Shown: piece by piece, positions 44,035-53,495 of the stretch | How the letters are laid out: each line of letters starts with the position of its first letter | How positions within the stretch are numbered: the stretch's first letter is position 1 | Translations under genes and position numbers: made by a program | Assembly (NCBI RefSeq): GCF_045788535.1 | Contig: NZ_CP074074.1 | Location: 3,472,001 to 3,536,000 of the forward strand | Source: Allotamlana fucoidanivorans | Lineage (GTDB): Bacteria; Bacteroidota; Bacteroidia; Flavobacteriales; Flavobacteriaceae | Length of the DNA stretch: 64,000 nt | Direction of reading: 5' to 3' | The notes under the pieces: generated by a model | Database searches by the model: none | Told to the model about the DNA's origin: nothing | The model's input: only the letters and a program-made list of their open reading frames with translations

Positions 44035-44802
44035 ATGATTTCAGTAGTAATATTGGGCGCAGGCAATGTAGCCACGCATTTTTTTAAAGCTTTACGCAAA
44101 AGCGAAGAAGCCTCTGTCATTCAATGGTATAACAGAAGTTTAGACACTATTAAACATTTTGAAAACACGGTTGCTATTACTAATGACCTAGCACAACTTA
44201 AACAGGCCGATGTTTACATATTAGCCGTAAGTGATGATGTTGTGGCAAAACTCTCCTCACAATTACCTTTTAATGATAGGTTGGTGGTACATACCTCGGG
44301 CTGTGTTAATGTTTCAGATTTAGATAAAAAACACAAACGTGGCGTTTTATACCCATTACAAAGTTTAAGTAAAGACGCAGCAATAGATTTTTCTAACGTC
44401 CCTATTTGTATTGAAACCCTTGATAAAAAAAGTTATCCGTTACTAAAAAAATTAGCGGCAAGTATGGGAAGCCCTACTAAACGTGTAAACAGTCCGCAAC
44501 GCCGCGTTTTACATTTGGCTGCCGTTTTTGTAAATAATTTTACCAACCAATTATACCGTATTGGTCATGAAATTACAGAAAGTGAAGGCGCAGAATTTGA
44601 CTTGCTAAAACCGCTTATCTTAGAAACAGCAAACAAAATTCAGACCATGTCGCCATACATGGCGCAAACAGGTCCTGCCCTGCGCAATGACAAAAAAACA
44701 ATTAATGTACATTTAAAATTATTGAACAACCCACAGCATAAAGACATTTATAATTTGCTAACAGATGCAATTCAACAAACCCATGGAAGAAAAAAGTTAT
44801 AA
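44035..44802 (+). CDS. Rossmann-fold and DUF2520 domain oxidoreductase-like protein
   Basis: 255 residues from the ATG at 44035 (MISVVILGAGNVATH); an ATG at 44017 would add six residues. The N-terminus has the dinucleotide loop GAGNVATHF, followed by DVYILAVSDDVV. The C-terminal half is DUF2520 (HLAAVFVNNFTNQLYRIG, MSPYMAQTGPALRNDKKTI), similar in layout to pyrroline-5-carboxylate reductase and F420-type reductases. The reaction is unknown. It is the first gene of an operon with the KdsC-like phosphatase (20-bp overlap), UbiA and Maf genes. Confidence 0.9.
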   Translation: MISVVILGAGNVATHFFKALRKSEEASVIQWYNRSLDTIKHFENTVAITNDLAQLKQADVYILAVSDDVVAKLSSQLPFNDRLVVHTSGCVNVSDLDKKHKRGVLYPLQSLSKDAAIDFSNVPICIETLDKKSYPLLKKLAASMGSPTKRVNSPQRRVLHLAAVFVNNFTNQLYRIGHEITESEGAEFDLLKPLILETANKIQTMSPYMAQTGPALRNDKKTINVHLKLLNNPQHKDIYNLLTDAIQQTHGRKKL

Positions 44803-45313
44803 AGAATATTTAGAACACATTACCACCTTTATTTTTGATGTAGATGGGGTGTTAACCGACGGCTCTGTAACCGTAACAACTTCGGGTGAGATGCTACGAA
44901 CCATGAATATAAAGGATGGGTATGCTTTAAAAACAGCGGTTGACAAAGGATTTAATGTTTGTATTATTTCAGGAGGTTCTAATGAAGGCGTGAGAAAACG
45001 TTTGCAAGGTCTTGGAATTTCTGATATTTACCTAGGGGCTCATAATAAAATAGAGCAATTGGATGATTATTTTACTAAAAAAGACATTAAATCGGAAAAT
45101 GTACTTTATATGGGTGATGACATCCCTGATTACCCTGTTATGAAAGGCATTGGTTTACCTTGTTGCCCACAGGATGCTGTACCTGAGATAAAAACTATAT
45201 CAAAATATATTTCACATAAAAAAGGCGGTAAAGGTGCCGTGCGCGATGTTATAGAACAAGTACTAAAAGTTCAAAATAAATGGAGCGGTAATTTTGGGGC
45301 TAAATACGATTAA
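44783..45313 (+). CDS. KdsC-like HAD phosphatase (KDO-8-phosphate phosphatase type)
   Basis: 176 residues from the ATG at 44783 (MEEKSYKEYLEH); an upstream start at 44765 is possible. Motif I is TFIFDVDGVLTDGSV, the KdsC form, followed by YALKTAVDKGFNVCIISGG, IEQLDDYF, YMGDDIPDYPVM and KKGGKGAVRDVIEQVL. KdsC removes phosphate from 3-deoxy-D-manno-octulosonate 8-phosphate for lipopolysaccharide core synthesis. It overlaps the DUF2520 gene by 20 bp. Confidence 0.92.
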   Translation: MEEKSYKEYLEHITTFIFDVDGVLTDGSVTVTTSGEMLRTMNIKDGYALKTAVDKGFNVCIISGGSNEGVRKRLQGLGISDIYLGAHNKIEQLDDYFTKKDIKSENVLYMGDDIPDYPVMKGIGLPCCPQDAVPEIKTISKYISHKKGGKGAVRDVIEQVLKVQNKWSGNFGAKYD

Positions 45314-45339
45314 TCATACCCCTTAGAGGATTAAATATT

Positions 45340-46260
45340 ATGGTTTTAAACGTGCTCAACCTTATCCGTTGGAAAAACCTTTTAATGATTGCTTTTGTGC
45401 AATTATTAATTAAGTATGCGTTTTTAGAACCTTTTGGTGTTGCTACCGCTTTAAATTGTTTAGGTATTAGTATCTTGATTTTAGCCACAATATGCATTGC
45501 CGCAGCGGGGAATATTATCAATGACATCTATGACATAGAGACTGATTTGGTCAATAAACCGCATCGTGTAATTATTGGTAAATCTATTTCAGAGAAATGT
45601 GCTTTTAATTTGTTTTTCAGCTTAAATATTATTGGCGTTGGCTTAGGCTTTTACCTTTCTCATTTGGTAGAAAAGCCAGCGTTTTTTACCATATTTGTTT
45701 TAATCTCTGCGCTACTATTCCTCTATGCTAGCTATTTAAAACGAACTTTTTTTATAGGTAATCTTATCATTTCTATTCTAGTTGGGTTAAGTCTTCTTAT
45801 TGTGGGCGTTTTTGAATTAGTACCCTCAATGACCCATATAAACCATACAACTCAAATGGTGTTTTTCAAGACTATTTTTGATTATGCTCTTTTTGCTTTC
45901 CTAATTAATGTATTACGCGAAATATCAAAAGATATTGAAGATATTGATGGTGATTACAAAACAGGAATGCATACACTTCCTATTATTTTAGGGAGAGATC
46001 GTACCAAGCATATGTTATGCGTATTGAACATTATTCCTCTGGCTCTTATTACCCGTTATGTGATTATTAATTTATATAACCAGTATTGGGTAGTTACTTA
46101 TTTTTTGGTGTGTATTATTGGCCCTCTCATTTACACATCCATAAAAACCTTTAGTGCCAAAACAAAAAAAGACTTTAAGCATATTAGCAATATGTATAAA
46201 TTGGTGATGCTTTTTGGTATGCTTTCTTTACTTTTATACAAGTATGTAATACTTTCATAA
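45340..46260 (+). CDS. UbiA-type prenyltransferase (geranylgeranylglycerol-phosphate geranylgeranyltransferase-like)
   Basis: 306 residues, about eight or nine hydrophobic helices. The first Asp-rich motif is NIINDIYDIETDLVNKPHR (NDxxDxxxD), the second EISKDIEDIDGDYKTG, which together bind the prenyl diphosphate through magnesium. Bacteroidota members of this group are usually named geranylgeranylglycerol-phosphate geranylgeranyltransferase after the archaeal lipid enzyme, but the product in this phylum is uncertain. It sits between KdsC-like and Maf genes; its stop TAA overlaps the Maf ATG by one base. Confidence 0.88.
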   Translation: MVLNVLNLIRWKNLLMIAFVQLLIKYAFLEPFGVATALNCLGISILILATICIAAAGNIINDIYDIETDLVNKPHRVIIGKSISEKCAFNLFFSLNIIGVGLGFYLSHLVEKPAFFTIFVLISALLFLYASYLKRTFFIGNLIISILVGLSLLIVGVFELVPSMTHINHTTQMVFFKTIFDYALFAFLINVLREISKDIEDIDGDYKTGMHTLPIILGRDRTKHMLCVLNIIPLALITRYVIINLYNQYWVVTYFLVCIIGPLIYTSIKTFSAKTKKDFKHISNMYKLVMLFGMLSLLLYKYVILS

Positions 46261-46853
46261 TGCTAAAAGACACGCTAAAACACCACCATATTATTTTGGC
46301 TTCAGGTTCGCCAAGAAGGCAAGCATTTTTCAGGCATTTAGGTTTAGATTTTGAAATAAGGTTAAAGCCTGTTAAGGAGGAATACCCAACGCGATTAACA
46401 CATTTTGAAATCAGCAATTACCTAGCTCAGTTAAAAGCCTTACCTTTTAAAAATGAACTCAAACCCAATGACATTCTTATTACGAGTGACACTATTGTTT
46501 GGCATCAAGATAAGGCCTTAGGAAAACCAGCCAACGAAGCTGAAGCTTTTCACATGCTAAAATCATTAAGTAATGCTACTCATGAAGTCATTTCTTCAGT
46601 TTGTTTTACAACCAACAACTTTGAAAAAACGTTACACAGTATTACCAAAGTAACCTTTAAACCGCTTACCGATGAAGAAATAGCCTACTACATTCAAAAA
46701 GACAAACCTTTTGATAAAGCTGGTGCTTACGGCATTCAAGATTGGATTGGACAAATAGCGGTTACAAAAATTGAAGGCTCTTATTTCAACGTTATGGGGC
46801 TACCTACACACCTTGTTTATAAAACGTTAAATGCTATTGCAGAAACCATTTAG
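46260..46853 (+). CDS. Maf family nucleotide pyrophosphatase
   Basis: 197 residues. The signature SGSPRRQAFFRHLGLDFEI near the N-terminus is followed by ITSDTIVWHQDKALGKP and the DKPFDKAGAYGIQDW loop. Maf proteins hydrolyse non-canonical nucleoside triphosphates such as dTTP, UTP or modified pyrimidines to monophosphates. Older annotation calls them septum formation inhibitors. Start and previous stop overlap (TAATG), so translation is coupled to the UbiA gene. Confidence 0.93.
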   Translation: MLKDTLKHHHIILASGSPRRQAFFRHLGLDFEIRLKPVKEEYPTRLTHFEISNYLAQLKALPFKNELKPNDILITSDTIVWHQDKALGKPANEAEAFHMLKSLSNATHEVISSVCFTTNNFEKTLHSITKVTFKPLTDEEIAYYIQKDKPFDKAGAYGIQDWIGQIAVTKIEGSYFNVMGLPTHLVYKTLNAIAETI

Positions 46854-46870
46854 CTTTGTAATTTTAAGGT

Positions 46871-47830
46871 ATGTATTTACCAAATAAACTTACAAAACAT
46901 GCAAAAACGAGCATGCTATCAAAAATTATTTTAAGTTGTATATGCTTTATAGTTTCATGTAAAAATAATACAGAGACATCAAGCTTAGTCAAAAATACAG
47001 CGGCGCATGCTCAGAAAAAAACCATTACCCCAACCTTATCTAAATCATTCAAGGCCTATTGGTATACTGGTGAAGCCGAAATTTCGTCCTATCAATTAGA
47101 ACAAGCACGCTATGGCGAACTAAGAACAGGAAAAGCCGTATTAATTTATGTAACCGAAGATTTTTTACCAGATGCTCTGGTTAAAGCTGAGCACCCAAAT
47201 CCAAACAACATTCCCGTTTTAAAATTAAATGCAACTAAAACATTTAATACTGGTATTTATCCGTATAGCATCATGCAAAGTACGTTTTATCCTGTGGCTA
47301 ATAATGGTCACGCCTTAAAAGTATCTAGTTCGGTTCAAGAGTGGTGCGGGCATGCCTACACTCAATTAAATAACCATGATGCCTTTGAAATCATGTCGCA
47401 TTCTTATTTTCAAGGTGAAGCCGATAAAACGTTTACCCTTAAAAAAGCGGTTTTAGAAAACGAATTATGGGTGCAATTAAGAGTAAATCCAAGTACTTTA
47501 CCTGTTGGTAATATAAACATTATTCCTGCCTTTGCTTATACAAGACTCAAACACATCCCTATAAAAGCATTTAAAGCAAACGCCTCACTAAAAACTGGAA
47601 CTTATACCATCACTTACCCCGAACTACAAAGAACATTAAGCATTAATTTCAATCCTGAATTCCCTTATGATATTTTAGGTTGGAAAGAAACGTTTAACAG
47701 TGGTTTTGGAACTACGTCCAAGGTTTTAACCACAAAAGCCACTAAGCTAAAATCTATAAAATCACCATATTGGAAAAAGAACAGAAATCAAGATAAAATT
47801 TTAAGAGAAACCTTAATGCTAAACGAATAA
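46871..47830 (+). CDS. Hypothetical lipoprotein downstream of maf
   Basis: 319 residues from the ATG at 46871, or 305 from the ATG at 46913, which begins directly at the lipoprotein signal (LSKIILSCICFIVSC). I prefer the inner start by signal-peptide shape but report the longer frame. Conserved-looking stretches are FKAYWYTGEAEISSYQLEQ, GKAVLIYVTEDF, SSSVQEWCGHAYTQLN and FPYDILGWKETFNSGFG. Its sequence gives no catalytic motif. Relatives are sometimes named after the neighbouring Maf gene, without support. A TAGCTTTG box at 46851-46858 overlaps the maf stop and may be a promoter element. Confidence 0.75.
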   Translation: MYLPNKLTKHAKTSMLSKIILSCICFIVSCKNNTETSSLVKNTAAHAQKKTITPTLSKSFKAYWYTGEAEISSYQLEQARYGELRTGKAVLIYVTEDFLPDALVKAEHPNPNNIPVLKLNATKTFNTGIYPYSIMQSTFYPVANNGHALKVSSSVQEWCGHAYTQLNNHDAFEIMSHSYFQGEADKTFTLKKAVLENELWVQLRVNPSTLPVGNINIIPAFAYTRLKHIPIKAFKANASLKTGTYTITYPELQRTLSINFNPEFPYDILGWKETFNSGFGTTSKVLTTKATKLKSIKSPYWKKNRNQDKILRETLMLNE

Positions 47831-47877
47831 ACTATTAGTTTTGAATGTATCTTTGTACCTGATTTAATTCACAATAT

Positions 47878-48429
47878 ATGACATCAGATTTTTTTACCTC
47901 TTATAAAGACCAACTTATAATATCAGGAATTGTTCTACTATCGTTACTTATTATTCGATACATCGTCAACTTTACCATTACAAAAGTGGCAAAGAAAAAT
48001 GGAATTAATGAAGCTAGAATCCGATTGATATGTAGATATGTTACCGTTACTTTATTCCTATTGGCTATGCTCATTGAGGCATTTATTTTTGGTACTGATG
48101 CCAAAGAATTGGCCGTGGTTTTTTCCTCAGTTTTTGCGGTACTTGGCATTGCATTGTTCGCCATCTGGTCTATTTTAAGTAATGTAACATCAGGCATCAT
48201 AATGTTTTTCTCTTTTCCTTATAAAGTGGGAGATAAAATAAACATTATGGACAAAGAGTTTCCTATTGAAGCGATTATTGAAGATATTAGAGCCTTTCAG
48301 TTGCATTTAAGATTAGATAATGGCGATTTAATTACCTACCCCAATAATTTAATGCTTCAAAAAGCGGTAAAACTGGTTGAAAAAGATGCCATAGACGAGA
48401 TTCATGAAGATGATGGTGAAGCTGTATAA
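47878..48429 (+). CDS. Small MscS family mechanosensitive ion channel
   Basis: 183 residues: three hydrophobic helices (about 12-30, 55-73, 80-110) and a short MscS-type beta domain (VGDKINIMDKEFPIEAIIEDIRAF, LDNGDLITYPNNLMLQKAV). The large C-terminal vestibule of E. coli MscS is missing, and the protein ends with an acidic tail. Such minimal members occur in Bacteroidota. A TATCTTTG box at 47848-47855 lies 23 bp before the ATG. Confidence 0.88.
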   Translation: MTSDFFTSYKDQLIISGIVLLSLLIIRYIVNFTITKVAKKNGINEARIRLICRYVTVTLFLLAMLIEAFIFGTDAKELAVVFSSVFAVLGIALFAIWSILSNVTSGIIMFFSFPYKVGDKINIMDKEFPIEAIIEDIRAFQLHLRLDNGDLITYPNNLMLQKAVKLVEKDAIDEIHEDDGEAV

Positions 48430-48461
48430 ATTTCCATATCTTTAGGATATAATTATTCTTA

Positions 48462-49529
48462 ATGCCAAGAAAAAGACTTTACCGTTCAAAGAAAAAACTA
48501 GGACAAGTTCCAGGCAGTGTCATCTACACAGGGGAACGATCAAAAGACAAACTCTTTATTGAAACGTTCGATTATAATAAAGATTATGTTTTTGAAAAAG
48601 AACTCCCAACCGTTGAAGACACCTTTAAATTTAAATTTACCGACAGCGTTACCTGGATAAATTTGAACGGACTCAATCATGTGGCCTCAATTGAAAAACT
48701 AGGGACACATTTTGGTCTACACCCTTTAGTACTTGAAGATATTGTAAATATAGCACAGCGTCCTAAAATTGATGAATATGAAGGCTACATTTTTGTGGTT
48801 TTAAAAATGTTGTATTATGACACCAAGCAAAACATTGTTTCAGAGCAAGTAAGTTTTATTTTAGGCAGTAACTATGTATTTTCATTTCAGGAATCTGAAG
48901 GAGATGTTTTTGATACCATAAGAGAACGCATTCGTTTAGCCAAAGGCAGAATTAGAACCATGCAGGCCGATTATTTATTGTATGCCCTTATGGATGCGAT
49001 TGTAGATCATTACTTTAGTATAGTAGAAGTTTTAGGAGACAAGATTGAAGATTTTGAAACCGCCGTATTTGAAGGTCAAACAAAAGATGACGCGAGTAAA
49101 AACATTCAAGACTTAAAACGCGAAGTATTGCGACTACGTCGGGCTATTTTTCCACTGAAAGAAGTTTTGAATCGCATTGATAGAAACGAAAACAACCTCA
49201 TACAGAAGAAAACAATTACGTATTTTAGTGATATTGCAGATCATCTTACCCAAGTAACTGAAAACATAGAAATTTACCGTGAAATGACCTGGAGTTTAAT
49301 GGATATGTACATGACTACCATTAGTAATAAAATGAATGAGGTCATGAAAGTACTTACCATTATGGCTTCTATATTTATACCTCTTACCTTTATTGCAGGT
49401 ATTTACGGTATGAATTTTGAAAACATCCCTGAACTACATTATAAAAACGCTTATTTTATTGTTTGGGGTATCATGATTCTTATTGTATTAGGGATGCTTT
49501 ATTACTTTAAAAAGAAAAAGTGGTTGTAA
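48462..49529 (+). CDS. corA: CorA family magnesium/cobalt transporter
   Basis: 355 residues. The N-terminal cytoplasmic domain (WINLNGLNHVASIEKLGTHFGLHPLVLEDI) is followed by long helices and two C-terminal membrane segments; the selectivity motif is IYGMNFENIPEL (GMN). The ending YYFKKKKWL is the usual basic tail. It imports magnesium as a pentamer. It follows the MscS-type gene after 32 bp and is probably co-transcribed. Confidence 0.95.
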   Translation: MPRKRLYRSKKKLGQVPGSVIYTGERSKDKLFIETFDYNKDYVFEKELPTVEDTFKFKFTDSVTWINLNGLNHVASIEKLGTHFGLHPLVLEDIVNIAQRPKIDEYEGYIFVVLKMLYYDTKQNIVSEQVSFILGSNYVFSFQESEGDVFDTIRERIRLAKGRIRTMQADYLLYALMDAIVDHYFSIVEVLGDKIEDFETAVFEGQTKDDASKNIQDLKREVLRLRRAIFPLKEVLNRIDRNENNLIQKKTITYFSDIADHLTQVTENIEIYREMTWSLMDMYMTTISNKMNEVMKVLTIMASIFIPLTFIAGIYGMNFENIPELHYKNAYFIVWGIMILIVLGMLYYFKKKKWL

Positions 49530-49592
49530 TTTTTAATGAGCTTAAAAGGGTAACGTATTAATCTCGTTAAATAAATTTTAGCGCTTTATACC

Positions 49593-50132
49593 ATGAGTGC
49601 ATCATTGAATATTGATTTTACAAATATTACATATCTAAAAAATGGAAATAAGCGCCAACAATAAGCCTATTCTTGCCTAAGAGAACTCGGCATTTTTGAA
49701 ACTCTAGCAGAATACCATCCTATTTTAACAGGCACCATCCCTATTGGTATTGACTTATCCGAAAGTGATTTAGATATTATTTGTGAATGTTCTAACCATT
49801 TCAAATTTGCTAAAACACTAACTACCTTATATTCAGATAAGATTGATTTTAACATTAAAACTAAACCCCAGAATAATGTGCTATCAACTATTGCAACATT
49901 TTACAGTAGCGATTTTAAAATTGAGGTGTTCGGACAAAATTGCTCAACTACACATCAAAATGCTTACAAGCATATGATTGTTGAGCATAAAATTTTAAAA
50001 GCGTATGGTAAAAAATTTAAAGAAGAAGTTATCCGACTTAAGCGGGAAGGGATAAAAACGGAACCCGCATTTGCAACATTACTTGGCTTAAAAGGAAATC
50101 CTTATGAAGCATTATTACACATTGACATTTAA
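49593..50132 (+). pseudogene. DUF4269 family nucleotidyltransferase-like gene, interrupted by an in-frame TAA
   Basis: From ATG 49593 the frame reads DFTNITYLKNGNKRQQ, then TAA at 49662-49664, then AYSCLRELGIFETL and continues without break to the stop at 50132 (180 codons in total). The rest has GTIPIGIDLSESDLDIICEC, a nucleotidyltransferase-like G-x-D-x-D pattern, DFKIEVFGQNCSTTHQNAYKHMIVEH and EPAFATLLGLKGNPYEAL, all DUF4269 marks. In the family the interrupted position is normally Lys or similar, so one base change (AAA or AAG to TAA) explains it. No good restart ATG is near after the stop. Either a true recent pseudogene or a sequencing error. Confidence 0.8.
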
Positions 50133-50396
50133 AAAAACAGAAAATGTATTGGCAATATGTTTTCCTGAATGACAGATCTAATCTTGAGAGTAAAAAGAAT
50201 ATCATCAAGAAAAACTTGCAAATAAGCCGACGCATTAGGCTCTTGATAATAGTTAAAAAAAAGTTTTTAGTTATTACATAAATTATTGACCTTCCAACCA
50301 ACCTTCAAAATACGTGCTGTCAATTTGGCATTTTTTTCCAATGGTATATTTTTTGAAAAATTAATACTATCGTATAACTTTTAAAATATATAACCG

Positions 50397-50882
50397 ATGA
50401 AAACATTGAAATATATGCCTTTGTTTTGTTTGTTGTTATTTTTTAACTGTTCTGGACAAAACAAAGACTCTAAAGCCAAAAATGGTAATTCTCCAGATGA
50501 AAATATTTCTGTAAACAAAGAATATGATGAACACGGAAACCTCATCAAGTATGATTCCATTTATTCATACAGCTATTCTTCAAATGGAAAAACACCTGAT
50601 AGTTTAAAACTAAAATTCCAGAAGCATTTCAACAGCCACTCTTTTTTTAATGATGCCTTCTTTGATGATTTCTTTCAAAAAGATTCCATTTCAAACCATT
50701 TTGATTATGAAAATTTCTTTTATGATGGTTTTATGAATCAAGATGAACACATAAAAAACATGATGCGTCGCATGGACTCTATTCAGCAACTCTTCTTCAA
50801 CCAACAACAAAAACCAATCATTCCTGCCGAGCCAGAAAAAAGTCGTTCAAACACTAAAAACATGGCACTCAAACAAATATAA
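50397..50882 (+). CDS. Hypothetical lipoprotein, Phe/Asp-rich
   Basis: 161 residues with a lipoprotein signal (LLLFFNCSG, Cys near residue 19). The mature part has an aromatic/acidic segment (SFFNDAFFDDFFQKD, YENFFYDGF) and a Gln-rich end (IQQLFFNQQQ). No known domain is seen. The 264 bp upstream hold nothing clear. A terminator follows directly. Confidence 0.6.
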   Translation: MKTLKYMPLFCLLLFFNCSGQNKDSKAKNGNSPDENISVNKEYDEHGNLIKYDSIYSYSYSSNGKTPDSLKLKFQKHFNSHSFFNDAFFDDFFQKDSISNHFDYENFFYDGFMNQDEHIKNMMRRMDSIQQLFFNQQQKPIIPAEPEKSRSNTKNMALKQI

Positions 50883-50913
50883 ACCGCCCCTTGTAACCGT
50901 TAAATAAAAATTA

Positions 50914-50935
50914 AAACCAGCTGTTCTGCTGGTTT
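50914..50935 (+). terminator. Terminator of the lipoprotein gene
   Basis: Arms AAACCAGC and GCTGGTTT, 6-nt loop, followed by CTTTTTTA. A TATATTTG box (50942-50949) for the next gene follows immediately. Confidence 0.8.
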
Positions 50936-50941
50936 CTTTTT

Positions 50942-50949
50942 TATATTTG
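50942..50949 (+). promoter_or_regulatory. TAnnTTTG box of the PIG-L operon
   Basis: TATATTTG, a full match to the Bacteroidota -7 element, 20 bp before the ATG and right behind the upstream terminator. No clear TTG at the -33 distance. Confidence 0.55.
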
Positions 50950-50969
50950 ATTTTAGCTAACAAAACATT

Positions 50970-53495
50970 ATGAACAAAACACTACTTTCCTTAACCATAG
51001 CTATATTTAGCTTATGTTATGGTATAGCTCAAAAACCCACTACCCCATCATCAGTTCAAATTTATGAATCCATTCAAAAATTAAATTTTTTGGGTTCTGT
51101 TCTTTACGTAGCCGCGCACCCCGACGATGAAAACACGCGCTTAATTTCTTATATGTCTAATCATGTAAAGGCAAGAACAGCCTATTTATCATTAACTCGT
51201 GGTGATGGTGGCCAAAATTTAATTGGTCCTGAAATCAGAGAATTACTTGGTGTTATAAGAACTCAAGAACTTTTGGCTGCCCGAAGAGTTGATGGTGGCG
51301 AGCAACTATTCACAAGAGCTAATGATTTTGGATATTCAAAACACCCTGAGGAAACCTTAAATATTTGGAATAAAAATGAGGTATTGGGTGATGTTGTTTT
51401 GGCCATCAGGAAATTTAAACCTGACGTGATTATTAACAGGTTTGATCATAGAACACCTGGAACTACTCATGGACATCATACTACTTCGGCTATGTTAAGC
51501 ATGGAGGCTTTTGATTTAGCAAACGATAATTCGGCTTATACTGACCAGTTAAACCAAACTAGCTTATGGCAACCCAAGCGTATATTTTACAACACCAGTT
51601 GGTGGCGCTATGGAAGTGTAGAAGCCTTTGAAAAAATTGATAAAAGTCAAATGCTACATTTTAATATTGGAACCTACTACCCTTTAAAGGGGTTATCAAA
51701 CAATGAGTTGGCGGCTTTGGCTAGTAGTCAACATTTATGTCAAGGCTTTGGCCGCTTGTCCCAACGTGGTTCGGAAAGAGAATACATTGAGTTTTTAAAG
51801 GGTAAACCTATTCAAAATAAAGCGGATATTTTTGATGGCATTGATACCTCATGGAATCGTATAAAAGGCGGACAAAACATAGGCACTATTTTAGAACAAG
51901 TTGAAAAGAATTTCAATTTCACAGATCCATCTACCCATATTCCAGAATTACTCAATGCCTACCAATTACTCCAAAATATTGATGATGAACACTGGAAAAC
52001 TCAGAAATCTAAGGAGCTTAAAACGATTATAGCCATGTGTGCAGGCTTGTATTTAGAGGCTTCAGCAGAGAACAATTGGGCTTCACCAAATGAGCAAGTA
52101 AAGGTAACACTAGAAGCCTTAAACCGTAGCAATGTTACAATCACCTTAGTTAGTATTAATAGCGCCAATGGTTTAAATATTTCTAAAAACATGGCGCTAA
52201 AAAATAACATCAAACACACCTTTGAAACGTCTTTAAAAGTAAAGGCTCATCAAAAGCCAACCTCTCCCTATTGGTTGAATGAAAAAGGATCTTTAGGTAT
52301 GTACACCGTAAATAATCCTGAGCTTATTGGGCAACCTGAAACCCCCAGAGCATACAGCATAGCATTTAATTTAACCATTAATGAGGTGCCGCTTACTATT
52401 TCAAAAGCCATAGTTCACCGTTTTTCAAAACCAGATAAAGGAGAGTTATACCGCCCCTTTGAAATCATTCCAGAGGCTTCGGCCAAAATCAATGAAAAGG
52501 TTATCATTTTCAATTCAGACAAAAGCCATGATATAAATATGATAATAAAGGCTGGTAAAGACCATTTGAAAGGTACTGTTGAATTATGTCTTCCAAACCA
52601 CTGGAACGTTTTTCCAAAACATCAAAAGGTTGATATCACACATAAAGGCGAAGAACAAACCTTTACTTTCAATGTTACACCACCTAAAGATGAAAGCGAA
52701 GGTTATATAAGTCCGTTAGTACGTATTGAAGGAAAAACATTTACCAAGGAACTTATTGAAATTGATTACGACCATATTCCTTTTCAAACGGTATTGCTAC
52801 CAAGCGAAAGTAAAGTGGTGCGTTTAAACATAAAGAAAAGCGGCGAAAACATTGCCTATATTCAAGGTGCAGGCGATGTAGTCCCTGAAAGTTTAGAGCA
52901 AATTGGTTATCATGTTAGGGTGATATCTCCTGAAGACATTTCGCCAGAAACCCTAAGCAAATTTGATGCTATTGTTATTGGTGTTAGAGCTTATAATGTT
53001 ATTGAGGATCTTGAATACAAACACGATGACTTATTTAATTTTGTGGCACATGGCGGAAATATGATTGTGCAATACAATACAAGCTACAGGTTAAAAACAG
53101 AAGCATTAGCCCCGTATCACTTACACCTTTCTAGAGATCGGGTAACCGACGAAAAGGCCGAGGTTAGATTTTTAACCCCAAACCATCCTGTTTTGAATTA
53201 CCCCAATAAAATCACAAAACAAGATTTTGATGGATGGACTCAAGAACGCGGTTTGTATTTTCCTGATTCCTGGGCTAAAGAATTTACGCCTATTCTATCC
53301 ATGAATGATAAAAACGAAACGCCTAAAGAAGGTAGTTTATTGGTAGCCAAATATGGAGAAGGCCATTACATATATACTGGTTTAAGTTTTTTTAGAGAGT
53401 TTCCTGCAGGTGTTTCAGGCGCTTATCGCTTATTCGCTAATATGCTCTCTCTTGGTAAAGACAAGATGCTTCAAGACAAACAATTTAATGACTAA
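50970..53495 (+). CDS. Exported PIG-L family deacetylase with C-terminal amidotransferase-like domain
   Basis: 841 residues with a signal peptide (SLCYGIAQ). The PIG-L/LmbE domain covers about residues 30-290: zinc motif AAHPDDENTRL, LTRGDGGQNLIG, and THGHHTTSAML. The family removes N-acetyl groups from GlcNAc-like sugars. A long beta-rich middle part (about 370-620) includes NEW3-like stretches (VTLEALNRSNVTITL, FNVTPPKDESEGYISP). The end (about 630-835) looks like a ThuA/glutamine-amidotransferase-type fold: FDAIVIGVRAYN and GEGHYIYTGLSFFREFPAG. It begins an operon with a small membrane peptide, a sodium symporter and a Gfo/Idh/MocA oxidoreductase, suggesting uptake and use of an amino sugar or its derivative. 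Confidence 0.9.
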   Translation: MNKTLLSLTIAIFSLCYGIAQKPTTPSSVQIYESIQKLNFLGSVLYVAAHPDDENTRLISYMSNHVKARTAYLSLTRGDGGQNLIGPEIRELLGVIRTQELLAARRVDGGEQLFTRANDFGYSKHPEETLNIWNKNEVLGDVVLAIRKFKPDVIINRFDHRTPGTTHGHHTTSAMLSMEAFDLANDNSAYTDQLNQTSLWQPKRIFYNTSWWRYGSVEAFEKIDKSQMLHFNIGTYYPLKGLSNNELAALASSQHLCQGFGRLSQRGSEREYIEFLKGKPIQNKADIFDGIDTSWNRIKGGQNIGTILEQVEKNFNFTDPSTHIPELLNAYQLLQNIDDEHWKTQKSKELKTIIAMCAGLYLEASAENNWASPNEQVKVTLEALNRSNVTITLVSINSANGLNISKNMALKNNIKHTFETSLKVKAHQKPTSPYWLNEKGSLGMYTVNNPELIGQPETPRAYSIAFNLTINEVPLTISKAIVHRFSKPDKGELYRPFEIIPEASAKINEKVIIFNSDKSHDINMIIKAGKDHLKGTVELCLPNHWNVFPKHQKVDITHKGEEQTFTFNVTPPKDESEGYISPLVRIEGKTFTKELIEIDYDHIPFQTVLLPSESKVVRLNIKKSGENIAYIQGAGDVVPESLEQIGYHVRVISPEDISPETLSKFDAIVIGVRAYNVIEDLEYKHDDLFNFVAHGGNMIVQYNTSYRLKTEALAPYHLHLSRDRVTDEKAEVRFLTPNHPVLNYPNKITKQDFDGWTQERGLYFPDSWAKEFTPILSMNDKNETPKEGSLLVAKYGEGHYIYTGLSFFREFPAGVSGAYRLFANMLSLGKDKMLQDKQFND

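Noticed and set aside
50133..50396. Small gene or RNA in the 264-bp gap after the DUF4269 remnant
   Set aside because: No start with coding character, no clear hairpin pair with a T-run and no complete promoter were found.
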